A DNA stretch of 64,000 bases from Sphingomonas sp. (lineage in GTDB: Bacteria > Pseudomonadota > Alphaproteobacteria > Sphingomonadales > Sphingomonadaceae), in the NCBI RefSeq assembly GCF_017744835.1, contig NZ_JAGIAM010000001.1:372001-436000 (forward strand), given 5' to 3'. Below the pieces are notes generated by a model that did no database searches, was not told the DNA's origin, and worked only from the letters and a program-made list of their open reading frames with translations. Of the stretch, positions 54,838-64,000 are shown piece by piece. Position numbers and translations under genes: made by a program. Each line of letters starts with the position of its first letter. Position 1 is the stretch's first letter.

Positions 54838-56593
54838 AATCGAAGCGGAAGCCGAAAAGACCTCCCTTTTCGTTATCCGAAAGCCGAGTCTCAAGAATGG
54901 CGGCGGTCCAATCTTGGCCTTCGGGAAGAGGGAGACGCTCAAACACGTCCGAGTTCAGGGCTACGATATACTGGCTGTTTGTGGCGCGCGCGTATTCTGC
55001 ACCGAGACTGACAGCGCGTGCGATCTGCCTTTCGTCGACCGGATCAAACAGGTGACTATCATGTATCAGGAAACCGGGCCCGCCGAGTCTCTTTGCAGCC
55101 GCGGCGAGAAGCGCAATGTCAAAGCAGAAAATTTCGATGTTCGAGATGCCGCCGCCGCGGTCACCTTGGATCGAGATCGAAAATTCAGGCCCGTTGTTCG
55201 TAACGCTGACCTGAAACTCCCCCGTACGGTCGTCGTATAATTCGGCGATCAGCTTCCCTATGACGATGATGGATTCATCAATGCGTGCCTTTCGCTCAGC
55301 GTGGTCGGATTGGAGCCGCCGCTTGATATTAGCACGATCAATTTCAAGCTCGGTAGCCTTGCCTTCCAGCAGCGTCGCTGCCTCGTAACGCTGTCGGAGC
55401 GACTCCGTCTCGGCCTCGGCCTCCGCGAGTCTCGTCTGGAGAAAGGTAAAATCTTCCAACGCTCCCTTTCCCTGGAGAAACGTAAGGATCTCGGATCGGC
55501 GTTCGCTCAGCTGCCGGCTGCGCAACGCTCCGGAGGCAAGTTGGGACTTAGCTTCGCTGATCTCCGCTTCTAAGTAGGCCTTGCGGTTGCGAATAACGGA
55601 GGCGTGAAAGGTTGCGACATCTTCGAAACGCCGCCGCGCGATATCGGGAAGTTGGATACCTATGGCTTCATAAAGCCGCGACACGTTGCTGACTGCTGGC
55701 GGGACTTGCGTGTTGAGTGCATTGGTCAAACGCTCGATATTGTCCTTGAGCGTGACCGCCCGCAGCTCTAGGCGCAACATTTCCGTGCGCGCTCCCGCGG
55801 CCTCATCCGAGAGTTCGCGATATGTCTCCGCGACCTCAAAGCGTTCGATTTCGGAGCGAAGTTTGCTGACCTTCTCCTCTCCCAACGCAAGCTTGGGTCG
55901 CAGCTCGGCAACTGTTCCAACCAAGTGATCGAATGCGCCACCCTTACTGGCTTTGCGGAGTTCGGTTAACTGCTTCTCCCGCTCTCGCAGGTTTTCCAAG
56001 TCAGCGGGGACGGTCCAGTCCAGGCCCAAAAGATAGGATAGGTTGATCTGGTAGTCTGCACGGCTTGCGTTGGCCCATGTCTTCTCGGGACGTTCATAGC
56101 CTCCACTGCCAGCGCGCCGGGCGAAATAGGGGAATAACTGGCGGAACGAGGGCGGGTTTTTTCTCTGCCACGAATCGGATGGCATCGCGAACATGTGGTG
56201 TCCCAACGTAGATTTCCACATGTCGTTTGAGACGTAGATCGTTCCGTCTTTCGCTACTTTCGTCTCGACACCAATCTTTTGTGCGTCTTCTCGCGACATG
56301 AGAATTTTGCCGGCGTCGGCACCCTTCCGGGATGCCCTGACCTGATGACCCCCGATCATGAACTCACCAGTAAAGGTAAATTGCTCAAGCTCGGGATGTT
56401 TGGCGAGCGAGTCCTTAGTGGCATTCGCTCCCATCAAGAACTGGACGATCTCGATCAGGCTGCTTTTGCCAGCGCTGTTACGCGTGTGACCGTCGCTGGA
56501 ATTGGGAGATTTGTCGGCAAGTAGAATGTTCAGACCGTCATGAAAGCTGACCGTCTTGAAAGTGCGAAGGTCGCTGGAGATCGAGCGTATCAT
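54836..56593 (-). CDS. ABC-3C system SMC/Rad50-like ATPase (DUF2326)
   Basis: A 585-residue ATPase and the third gene of a three-gene operon. Residues 1-120 hold the N-terminal ATPase half, with Walker A GHTRNSAGKSSLIEI (Lys43) and a Q-loop region near EFMIGGHQVRASRKG. Residues about 200-425 are a long charged coiled coil (NLREREKQLTELRKASKG onwards). The C-terminal half begins VSVTNNGPEFSISIQGDRGGG and has the Walker-B-like FLIHDSHLFD (Asp512), the DUF2326 pattern. Such ATPases act as the DNA- or complex-bound motor/sensor of ABC-3C conflict systems. The ATG overlaps the middle-component stop by 4 bp. Third codon positions are less GC-rich than in neighbours, which points to horizontal origin. 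Confidence 0.9.
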   Translation of the reverse strand: MIRSISSDLRTFKTVSFHDGLNILLADKSPNSSDGHTRNSAGKSSLIEIVQFLMGANATKDSLAKHPELEQFTFTGEFMIGGHQVRASRKGADAGKILMSREDAQKIGVETKVAKDGTIYVSNDMWKSTLGHHMFAMPSDSWQRKNPPSFRQLFPYFARRAGSGGYERPEKTWANASRADYQINLSYLLGLDWTVPADLENLREREKQLTELRKASKGGAFDHLVGTVAELRPKLALGEEKVSKLRSEIERFEVAETYRELSDEAAGARTEMLRLELRAVTLKDNIERLTNALNTQVPPAVSNVSRLYEAIGIQLPDIARRRFEDVATFHASVIRNRKAYLEAEISEAKSQLASGALRSRQLSERRSEILTFLQGKGALEDFTFLQTRLAEAEAETESLRQRYEAATLLEGKATELEIDRANIKRRLQSDHAERKARIDESIIVIGKLIAELYDDRTGEFQVSVTNNGPEFSISIQGDRGGGISNIEIFCFDIALLAAAAKRLGGPGFLIHDSHLFDPVDERQIARAVSLGAEYARATNSQYIVALNSDVFERLPLPEGQDWTAAILETRLSDNEKGGLFGFRFD

Positions 56594-56838
56594 GCGGCAA
56601 CGCCGCGCTCGATCAGCCCATCTTTCACCCGTATCGCGTGGATAGCAAACAGAAATGTTAGGGCTTGGGCGAACCAGTCGAACGATATGGGCTGTGTTGT
56701 CGCGTTCTGCCTCCGAATAGCGGAGAACCGCTCCCAGACCTCGCTGACAGTGCTGGGATTATCCAGCCCCTTTAGAATATCGGCACCGACGCCGAGCAAG
56801 GCCCGATTTTCATCGAGATGTTTGTCGGGGAGGATCAT
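56590..56838 (-). CDS. ABC-3C middle component (MC6-like) small protein
   Basis: An 82-residue protein starting MILPDKHLDENRALLGVGADILKG, then STVSEVWERFS and SFDWFAQALTFLFAIHAIRVKDGLIERG. The MILPDKH..(E)NRALLGVGA opening and the WFxxALTFLFAI helix match my memory of the small 'middle component 6' of ABC three-component systems, a winged-helix-like adapter. The start at 56838 overlaps the upstream gene (ATGA), and its own stop overlaps the ATPase start (ATGA). This linkage of three genes by 4-bp overlaps is itself typical of a defence operon. A longer frame up to 56877 is unsupported. Confidence 0.85.
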   Translation of the reverse strand: MILPDKHLDENRALLGVGADILKGLDNPSTVSEVWERFSAIRRQNATTQPISFDWFAQALTFLFAIHAIRVKDGLIERGVAA

Positions 56839-57779
56839 GATGCAGTCGATTCCGCTTCGCGTTCGAAAATGTCGCACGATTCGAACAGATGCGCGAGCAG
56901 CGCGTGCGCGGCCACCTGGCGTTGAGTGGTTACGCTGCCGACGCCCGTAATCCCCTCATATAGCCGATCCATAATCACACCGGGGTCAAGGCCTTCTAGA
57001 CGCAGCACGCGATAGCGCTCGTTAAAGGCGGCCGCGATTTTCATCCCTGCTTCCGGGTCATGATGCTGTCCGATGAACGCCGCGACATATGGAGCATTTT
57101 GGATACCGCTGCGGATCAGCCCACACCAATGCTCGGGGAGCTTGTTGAATTCGAGCTTGTCGATAGGCACCGGTTTTAGATCGCTATCGTTGGTGGCTCC
57201 GCCGTCCATAGCCGAAATCACGCTATCCATCAGCGCTCCGACTTCCGTCATATTGAGGTTACGGGAATCCTCGGCTGTCGCGGCGGGTCCGAAAAGCTCC
57301 GACAGCGCGTTGCCGTCAAGTCCGAGAGCATATTCTTCAAGTCTCGACGGACCGATGAGTCCAATAGTGTGATGCTTGTTCGAGGCCTTCAGCTGTTCGA
57401 GCGCCAACACGGCTTCGGTCGGAAATCCATTCAGGAGGTTATGGCCAAAGTGCCATTCCTTCATGATGGCCTTCAAATGATTACCGGCGAGGGTGTAATC
57501 GTCATTGATCTTATTCACGAGCGTGGCGACGTTGATCGCGGCGTCGGGCATTTTTCCGTAACATTGGAAAACGCGACCCAATGTCTGCAAATATCCATCG
57601 CAGCCCTTGTCGCCAAGAGACCCAAATGCGCGCACCCTAATGAAATCTGAGCCGTGGGCTCGCTCCATTATGGTGGAAAAAAAATCCTGAAACTCCGTTC
57701 CGTAGGAATTCGACAATTTGAGGCGAATGCTCAGCTTATATTGCCATAGCTGCTGAGGCGATAATCCTTGCGATCCCAA
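56835..57779 (-). CDS. ABC-3C effector component with nuclease-like N-terminal domain
   Basis: A 314-residue protein, first gene of the operon. Residues 1-95 look like a PD-(D/E)XK-type nuclease core: the helix SYGTEFQDFFSTIMERAHG (Glu29), the strand with FGSLGDKGCDGYL (Asp57, Asp61) and FQCYGK (Gln72, Lys76). Residues 95-310 are a helical C-terminal domain with CTD character (NKINDDYTLAGNHLKAIMKE... HWCGLIRSGIQNAPYVAAF), as in the ABC-3C C-terminal domain proteins. No ATG is available near the N-terminus; the reading frame begins with TTG at 57779, one codon after an in-frame stop, with a G-rich ribosome-binding site upstream. It is probably the toxic effector, held by the middle component and ATPase until triggered. 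Confidence 0.82.
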   Translation of the reverse strand: MGSQGLSPQQLWQYKLSIRLKLSNSYGTEFQDFFSTIMERAHGSDFIRVRAFGSLGDKGCDGYLQTLGRVFQCYGKMPDAAINVATLVNKINDDYTLAGNHLKAIMKEWHFGHNLLNGFPTEAVLALEQLKASNKHHTIGLIGPSRLEEYALGLDGNALSELFGPAATAEDSRNLNMTEVGALMDSVISAMDGGATNDSDLKPVPIDKLEFNKLPEHWCGLIRSGIQNAPYVAAFIGQHHDPEAGMKIAAAFNERYRVLRLEGLDPGVIMDRLYEGITGVGSVTTQRQVAAHALLAHLFESCDIFEREAESTAS

Positions 57780-58167
57780 TTACCGAGCCCCCCCTCAGGG
57801 GAAATGTTACATGCTCGCCGAATGGCGATCAAGCTGGCGGCGGGGTGTAGGCGACATGCATACGGGACTAGGTAAATTCGGAAGGTGCGATCGCCCTCGC
57901 GTTCAAACGCCTTCGCATATTGCAGCGAACCCGAGTACCCAAAGACGGCTAGGCCTGTTCCCCTCGTCGTGTTCATCGATGCGCTTAAACGAACGACCGC
58001 TTTTGGGACGGATAGCCAGGCGCCTGAACGACTGGGTTTAAGGCGCGAAGCAGACCGACACATTGCGCGACCGAACGGCAGCTTCCCTCGTTCTTGCCAC
58101 TACAAATGGACAGGCAGGAGACGGCCCATAGTCGGACGTTCCGTCTCCCTGCCCTGAGAAAACAAAA
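57780..58167. other. Gene-free region between the ABC-3C operon and pnp
   Basis: About 390 bp with no supported gene. Short frames on both strands (for example minus 58063-57731, which runs across the start of the effector gene) look non-coding and have no known family. The composition is mixed and less GC-rich than flanking genes. It must hold the promoter of the ABC-3C operon and ends at the pnp terminator. It may be the scar of an older insertion. Confidence 0.6.
57788..57797 (-). promoter_or_regulatory. G-rich ribosome-binding site for the TTG-started effector gene
   Basis: On the minus strand TGAGGGGGGG ends eight bases before the TTG codon at 57779. It fits a Shine-Dalgarno core (GAGG) and decides the start of the effector gene. 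The seven-G run (57788-57794) is a homopolymer that could slip. Confidence 0.5.
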
Positions 58168-58191
58168 AGGGCCCCGGTCTCCCGGGGCCCT
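58168..58191 (-). terminator. Rho-independent terminator of pnp
   Basis: A perfect 10-bp stem AGGGCCCCGG/CCGGGGCCCT with a 4-nt loop. On the minus strand the hairpin is followed by TTTTTGTTTTC. It lies 32 bp beyond the pnp stop, the clearest intrinsic terminator in the window. Confidence 0.9.
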
Positions 58192-58222
58192 CTTCATTTC
58201 AGCCTTGCGGCCGAAGCAGCGA

Positions 58223-60598
<2,376 letters not shown>

Positions 60599-60725
60599 TT
60601 CATTTCCTTCACTCCCCACATGCCTATCACGCGGGGGGCCTATGGCGGGCTGTCCGGCCCGTACGGTTCGGAGTGATCGTCACCCCTGAGAGGCCGCTGG
60701 CCGGATTGCCGGCGGCCCATTGCAA

Positions 60726-60747
60726 AAGGGCGCCCGAAGGCGCCCTT
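60726..60747 (-). terminator. Terminator after rpsO
   Basis: A 9-bp stem AAGGGCGCC/GGCGCCCTT with a CGAA loop. On the minus strand it is followed by TTTTGCAATGG. It lies right after the rpsO stop and would end part of the rpsO transcript before pnp, as in E. coli. Confidence 0.85.
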
Positions 60748-60750
60748 AGG

Positions 60751-61020
60751 TCACTTGCGAAGGCCGAGCTTCGCGATGAGTTCTGCGTACCGTCCCTCGT
60801 CCTTCTTGCGGAGGTAGTCGAGGAGCGAACGGCGCTTGTTGACCAGCATCAGCAGGCCGCGGCGCGAATGGTTGTCCTTGGCGTGGCTCTTGAAGTGCTC
60901 GGTGAGGTTCGAGATGCGCTCGGTGAGGATCGCGATCTGCACTTCGGGGCTGCCGGTGTCGCCGCTGGCGCGGGCGTGGTCCTTGATGAGCGCTTCCTTG
61001 CGCTCGGCAGTGATCGACAT
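60751..61020 (-). CDS. rpsO: 30S ribosomal protein S15
   Basis: An 89-residue ribosomal protein that binds 16S rRNA early in 30S assembly. Typical sequence: [24 protein letters not shown] and [21 protein letters not shown]. Length and order truB-rpsO-pnp are standard. In E. coli S15 represses its own translation; a similar role here is a guess. Confidence 0.97.
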   Translation of the reverse strand: MSITAERKEALIKDHARASGDTGSPEVQIAILTERISNLTEHFKSHAKDNHSRRGLLMLVNKRRSLLDYLRKKDEGRYAELIAKLGLRK

Positions 61021-61041
61021 AGTCTTTCCTTCGACATCGCT

Positions 61042-61935
61042 TTACAGATTGAAGCCTCGGACCACCCGGACCTCTCCGGATAGAGCCTCCACCAGCGCGA
61101 TCGGGGTTTCCCCCAGGCACGCAAAATATTGGCCGTCTTCCTTGGCGATCCCGGCCAGTATCTGCCCCTGTCGGAGCAGCCCTGCCTGGTCGGGGGTGAG
61201 GGATAGAGCCGGGATGTCGTCCAGCCCCGCCCTCAGCGGCAGGAGGCAATCTTCAAGGGTGCGGCCCTTACCGGCTTCGTTCAATTTGTCCAGCGAAATC
61301 GCGGATTCGAGCCCGAATGGGCCCGCCTTCACGCGCCGGAGCATCGTCACATGCCCCACCGTCCCGAGCGCATGCGCGATGTCGCGCGCAAGGCTGCGGA
61401 TATAGGTGCCCTTCGAGACATGGGCCGTGAGCGTCAACGATTCAAGCCGCTCGCTCGCCATCTGCGAATGCGGAGTCAGCGCGTGGATCACGACGCTCCT
61501 GCTCGCGAGCGTCACTTCCTCGCCCGCCCGCGCAAGGTCATAGGCGCGCGCGCCGTCCACCTTGAGCGCCGAGAAGGCAGGCGGCACTTGCTCGATCGGC
61601 CCGGTGAAACGCGGCAGCACGACCTCGGCCTCCGCCGGAGTCGGTCGCACGTCCGAAGTCGCGACTTCTCGGCCCTCGGCATCGAGGGTGTCGGTCTCCA
61701 CGCCGAAGCGCACGGTGAAATCGTAGATCTTGTCGCTGTCGAGCATCCGTCCGGCGAGCTTGGTCGCCTCGCCCACCGCTACCGGCAGAACGCCCGAGGC
61801 GAGCGGATCGAGCGTCCCGCCATGCCCCACCTTGCGCTTGGGATAGCCGCCTTCACGCAGCGCGCGCTTGACTGCGCTGACGACCTGCGTGGAGCCGAGC
61901 CCAAGCGGTTTGTCGATGATGATCCAACCGTGCAT
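61042..61935 (-). CDS. truB: tRNA pseudouridine-55 synthase TruB
   Basis: A 297-residue pseudouridine synthase for position 55 of tRNA. The catalytic Asp is in GHGGTLDPLASGVLPVAVGEATK; RSLARDIAHALG and the C-terminal PUA-like part follow. The start is MHGWIIIDKPLG at 61935. It is 21 bp upstream of rpsO on the same strand. Together with rbfA and pnp it forms the translation cluster, though tdk and a DUF6491-type gene lie between it and rbfA. Confidence 0.96.
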   Translation of the reverse strand: MHGWIIIDKPLGLGSTQVVSAVKRALREGGYPKRKVGHGGTLDPLASGVLPVAVGEATKLAGRMLDSDKIYDFTVRFGVETDTLDAEGREVATSDVRPTPAEAEVVLPRFTGPIEQVPPAFSALKVDGARAYDLARAGEEVTLASRSVVIHALTPHSQMASERLESLTLTAHVSKGTYIRSLARDIAHALGTVGHVTMLRRVKAGPFGLESAISLDKLNEAGKGRTLEDCLLPLRAGLDDIPALSLTPDQAGLLRQGQILAGIAKEDGQYFACLGETPIALVEALSGEVRVVRGFNL

Positions 61936-61973
61936 CGCCGCGCCTTAGCCCGGCGCGCGCGATACGGCGAGCG

Positions 61974-62357
61974 TCAGGAGCGCCGTGCGCGTCTCGGCCG
62001 CGTCGGCGGGTCGCTGCGGACGATACTGGCGATGCGGCAGCGCTCGCGGCCAGCGATTATCGTGTCGCCGCGCGACAGCGTGCTGCCGCCGCCGAAGGTC
62101 TGAAAGCCGATGCGGGTGGCGAAGGGGAGTTCATTGCAGCGCGTAAAGAAGCGGGCATAGAACCATTGCCGCCGCGCGTTCTGGATATAGACGCCGCGAC
62201 CGTCGCGATCGGGTCGGAAAGCGCGCGGGTGGCCGCGAGTGATGAACGGGATCGACACTTCCTGATTGCGATCCACTCGCGCGGTACTCTGTGCCTCCGC
62301 TGTGCACGGAAGGAGCAGCAGGGCAGAAACGAGCGACGTGACGACAGGCCTGATCAT
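61974..62357 (-). CDS. Small exported protein, DUF6491-like
   Basis: A 127-residue exported protein with signal peptide RPVVTSLVSALLLLPCTAEAQ. The body has VSIPFITRGHPRAFRPDRDGRGVYIQNARRQWFYARFFTRC and FATRIGFQTFGGGSTLSRGDTIIAGRERCRI, with two conserved cysteines that could form a disulfide. The pattern (IPF..., GVYIQ..RQWFYA, then a final cysteine) resembles the DUF6491 family as I remember it; the function is unknown. It ends in a basic tail. It lies between tdk and truB on the same strand, 36 bp after tdk. Confidence 0.7.
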   Translation of the reverse strand: MIRPVVTSLVSALLLLPCTAEAQSTARVDRNQEVSIPFITRGHPRAFRPDRDGRGVYIQNARRQWFYARFFTRCNELPFATRIGFQTFGGGSTLSRGDTIIAGRERCRIASIVRSDPPTRPRRARRS

Positions 62358-62393
62358 AGTCCCATCTCCAATCCGACTCCGAGTCGGTCCAGG

Positions 62394-62978
62394 TTAGTCC
62401 CCGGCGATTGTACGCTGCATGAAGTGCCGGCGACAGAGCGCGACATAGCGCTCGTTGCCGCCGATCTCGCGCTGCGCCCCCTCGCGAACCGCATTGCCCG
62501 CGGCATCGACGCGCAGGTTCATCGTCGCCTTGCGCCCGCATTCGCACACCGATTTGATCTCGATGAGCGAATCGGCGAGCGCGAGCAGCTCGGCCGAGCC
62601 GGGAAACAGCCGCCCCTGAAAGTCGGTGCGCAGGCCATAGCAGAGCACCGGAATATCGTCCTCGTCGCACAGCGCGGCGAGCTGGCGCACCTGATCGGCG
62701 GAGAGGAACTGCGCTTCATCGACCAGCACGCAGGCGAGCGGCGCCTTGAAATGCTCGTCCTCGGCGATCAGGCGCAGGTCGGTATCCGCTTCGAAGGGAA
62801 CCGCATTGGCGCGGATCCCGAGCCGCGAATCGATCACCCCACGCCCGCCGCGATCGTGCACACCGGCGGTGAACAGCAGCGTGCGCATGCCGCGCTCGCG
62901 ATAGTTGAAATCGGCCTGGAGCAGCGTGGTCGATTTGCCCGCGTTCATCGAGGCATAGTAGAAATAGAGCTTGGCCAT
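62394..62978 (-). CDS. tdk: Thymidine kinase
   Basis: A 194-residue type II thymidine kinase, which phosphorylates thymidine for salvage. P-loop [19 protein letters not shown] near the N-terminus, the Walker-B-like [18 protein letters not shown], and the zinc site with cysteines in [15 protein letters not shown] and ALCRRHF. Length fits. Its place inside an rbfA-truB block is not typical of E. coli but is plausible in sphingomonads. Confidence 0.95.
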   Translation of the reverse strand: MAKLYFYYASMNAGKSTTLLQADFNYRERGMRTLLFTAGVHDRGGRGVIDSRLGIRANAVPFEADTDLRLIAEDEHFKAPLACVLVDEAQFLSADQVRQLAALCDEDDIPVLCYGLRTDFQGRLFPGSAELLALADSLIEIKSVCECGRKATMNLRVDAAGNAVREGAQREIGGNERYVALCRRHFMQRTIAGD

Positions 62979-63066
62979 GGCGCTCTATTGATCCCCGGCG
63001 GATGCCGAATGCTAGCCCGCGGGCGGGTAAACTGTGGAAAAGCCGCGCGCGCCGCGATGCCCGGCC

Positions 63067-63468
63067 TCAGTCCTCGGCGTCGTCGCCCAGGTCCTGCGCC
63101 ACCTTGGGATCGCGCAGCAGCTTGTCGATGTGGCTGCCCTCGTCGAAGCTCTCGTCCGCGAGGAACTTGAGCCTGGCGGCGTATTTCATCTTCACGCGAT
63201 GCGCGACCTCGCGCTGGAGATAGGCGGTGTTGGTGCGCAGCGCCTTGATCACCACTTCCTCGTCCTTGCCGAGCAGCGGCTTCACGAAGACGGTGGCGTG
63301 GCGCAGGTCGGGCGACATGCGCACTTCGGTGATCGAGACCATGTGCTTCGCCAGCACATCGTCGTGCACGTCGCCGCGCTGGAGGATTTCGCTCAGCACA
63401 TGGCGCACCTGCTCGCCGACGCGGAGCACGCGGACGGAGCGGTCTTCGTTGGTCTGGTTCTGCTTCAT
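63067..63468 (-). CDS. rbfA: Ribosome-binding factor A
   Basis: A 133-residue KH-like protein for 16S rRNA maturation and cold growth. Conserved core: [42 protein letters not shown] and the [19 protein letters not shown] strand. I use the ATG at 63468 (MKQNQTNED); a TTG at 63474 would add two residues and overlap the upstream gene's stop. It follows the thioesterase by two bases, so the two are one transcript. infB, its common neighbour, is not seen here. Confidence 0.93.
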   Translation of the reverse strand: MKQNQTNEDRSVRVLRVGEQVRHVLSEILQRGDVHDDVLAKHMVSITEVRMSPDLRHATVFVKPLLGKDEEVVIKALRTNTAYLQREVAHRVKMKYAARLKFLADESFDEGSHIDKLLRDPKVAQDLGDDAED

Positions 63469-63470
63469 CT

Positions 63471-63893
63471 TCAATCCCGGCGCGCCATCGCGCCTTCCCT
63501 GACGCGGCCGGTAAACGTGCCGCGGGCGACCAGATCGCCGCCTTCGTCGAACAATTCCGCCTCGGTCACCGCGATCGTCTTGCCGACATTCACGACGCGC
63601 CCGCGGCCGAGAAACCGCCCCGGAAGCGCCGGCCTCAGGCAGACGATATGGAAGTCGATCGTCGGCGCATAGACCTGCCCGTCGGTCGCGGCGAACAGCG
63701 CCGGCCCCTGGGTGTCGTCGAGCATCGCGGCAAGGAAGCCGCCCTGCACCGTCCCCGCCGGGTTGAGGAAACGATCGTCGATCGCGAAGCCGATCTCGAT
63801 CGTCTTCGTCTCCGCATCGAACCCGCGCAGCTCCCAGCCGAGCAGCCGGGCGGAGGAGGGCGATGGGAAATCGTCGAAGATCGAAGCCGCCAT
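63471..63893 (-). CDS. PaaI family hotdog-fold thioesterase
   Basis: A 140-residue cytosolic acyl-CoA thioesterase-like protein. The hotdog motif is [28 protein letters not shown] (the Asn/Gly-Gly and Asp residues of the active site) with [19 protein letters not shown]. It likely hydrolyses an aryl- or short-chain acyl-CoA. Start ATG at 63893 ([11 protein letters not shown]). It directly precedes rbfA, presumably in the same operon. Confidence 0.87.
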   Translation of the reverse strand: MAASIFDDFPSPSSARLLGWELRGFDAETKTIEIGFAIDDRFLNPAGTVQGGFLAAMLDDTQGPALFAATDGQVYAPTIDFHIVCLRPALPGRFLGRGRVVNVGKTIAVTEAELFDEGGDLVARGTFTGRVREGAMARRD

Positions 63894-63896
63894 TCT

Positions 63897-63983
63897 CCCT
63901 CTCCCCACCGGGGGAGAGGGCCGGGGAGAGGGGAAGTGCAGCGCACTATCCCGTCCTGCCCCTCTCCCAACCCTCTCCCCGGC
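63897..63983. repeat. Nested CTCTCCCC-type inverted repeats at the right edge
   Basis: First, CCCTCTCCCC/GGGGAGAGGG with a 4-nt loop (63897-63920). Second, GCCGGGGAGAGG at 63920-63931 and its complement CCTCTCCCCGGC at 63972-63983, 40 bp apart. They lie upstream of the thioesterase gene at the window's end. Such C-rich inverted units are common intergenic repeats in this kind of genome. Confidence 0.7.
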
Positions 63984-64000
63984 GGGTAGAGGGCTAGTTG

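Noticed and set aside
57731..58063. 110-codon minus-strand frame upstream of the ABC-3C operon.
   Set aside because: Overlaps the start of the effector gene in another frame, has no recognised domain and no clear ribosome-binding site; kept only as part of the frameshift question.

Overview
The window looks like chromosomal DNA from an alphaproteobacterium of the Sphingomonas group. Reasons: very high GC with strong G/C bias at third codon positions, the long (about 455 residue) glutamate-cysteine ligase type, a COQ4-type ubiquinone protein, TonB-free small beta-barrel surface proteins, and intergenic inverted repeats built on CCCGCGAAGGCGGGG and CCGGCCTTGTGCCGG cores. The genus is an inference; no rRNA or tRNA gene is present to confirm it. 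Most genes are ordinary core or common accessory genes, packed tightly, often with 4-bp ATGA overlaps.

Layout. 0.1-8.2 kb: a small DUF7336 protein, a triple-PAS histidine kinase, an OPT oligopeptide transporter, and a GH130 mannoside phosphorylase/hydrolase paired with a GT4 glycosyltransferase fused to a large C-terminal domain. 8.3-15.1 kb: queF, then an sseA-metC-MscS sulfur/membrane operon, a telA-xpaC pair and a methyltransferase. 15.1-23 kb: ubiA-pmbA-inositol-phosphatase operon, EF-hand protein, rsmE, gshA and a membrane methyltransferase whose C-terminus is encoded by a repeat element. 23-31 kb: M61 peptidase, ppa, DUF1345 protein, a compact TfoX/SMR/GNAT/DMT operon, ispG and a membrane LytTR regulator. 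31-40 kb: acyltransferase, exported isoaspartyl peptidase, Tat-exported GH1 glucosidase, a TauE-cytochrome b-molybdopterin oxidoreductase operon, a cyclopropane synthase-type enzyme and argG. 40-48 kb: S1/P1 nuclease, rlmN, a LysR/oxidoreductase divergent pair, IalB-like and phosphatase genes and two tandem barrel proteins. 47-54.5 kb: dnaN, a YncE/phosphoesterase, coq4, recF and a protein with two helix-turn-helix-like repeats. 58-64 kb: the translation/RNA cluster rbfA-tdk-truB-rpsO-pnp.

The most unusual stretch is 54.8-57.8 kb, a three-gene operon with 4-bp overlaps and visibly lower GC. It encodes a nuclease-like protein, an 82-residue middle component and an SMC/Rad50-like ATPase of the DUF2326 type. 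This is the architecture of an ABC-three-component (ABC-3C) conflict system, probably anti-phage or anti-plasmid. It is followed upstream by a gene-free, AT-richer stretch that ends at the pnp terminator, so the whole block looks like a horizontally acquired insertion between pnp and the recF region.
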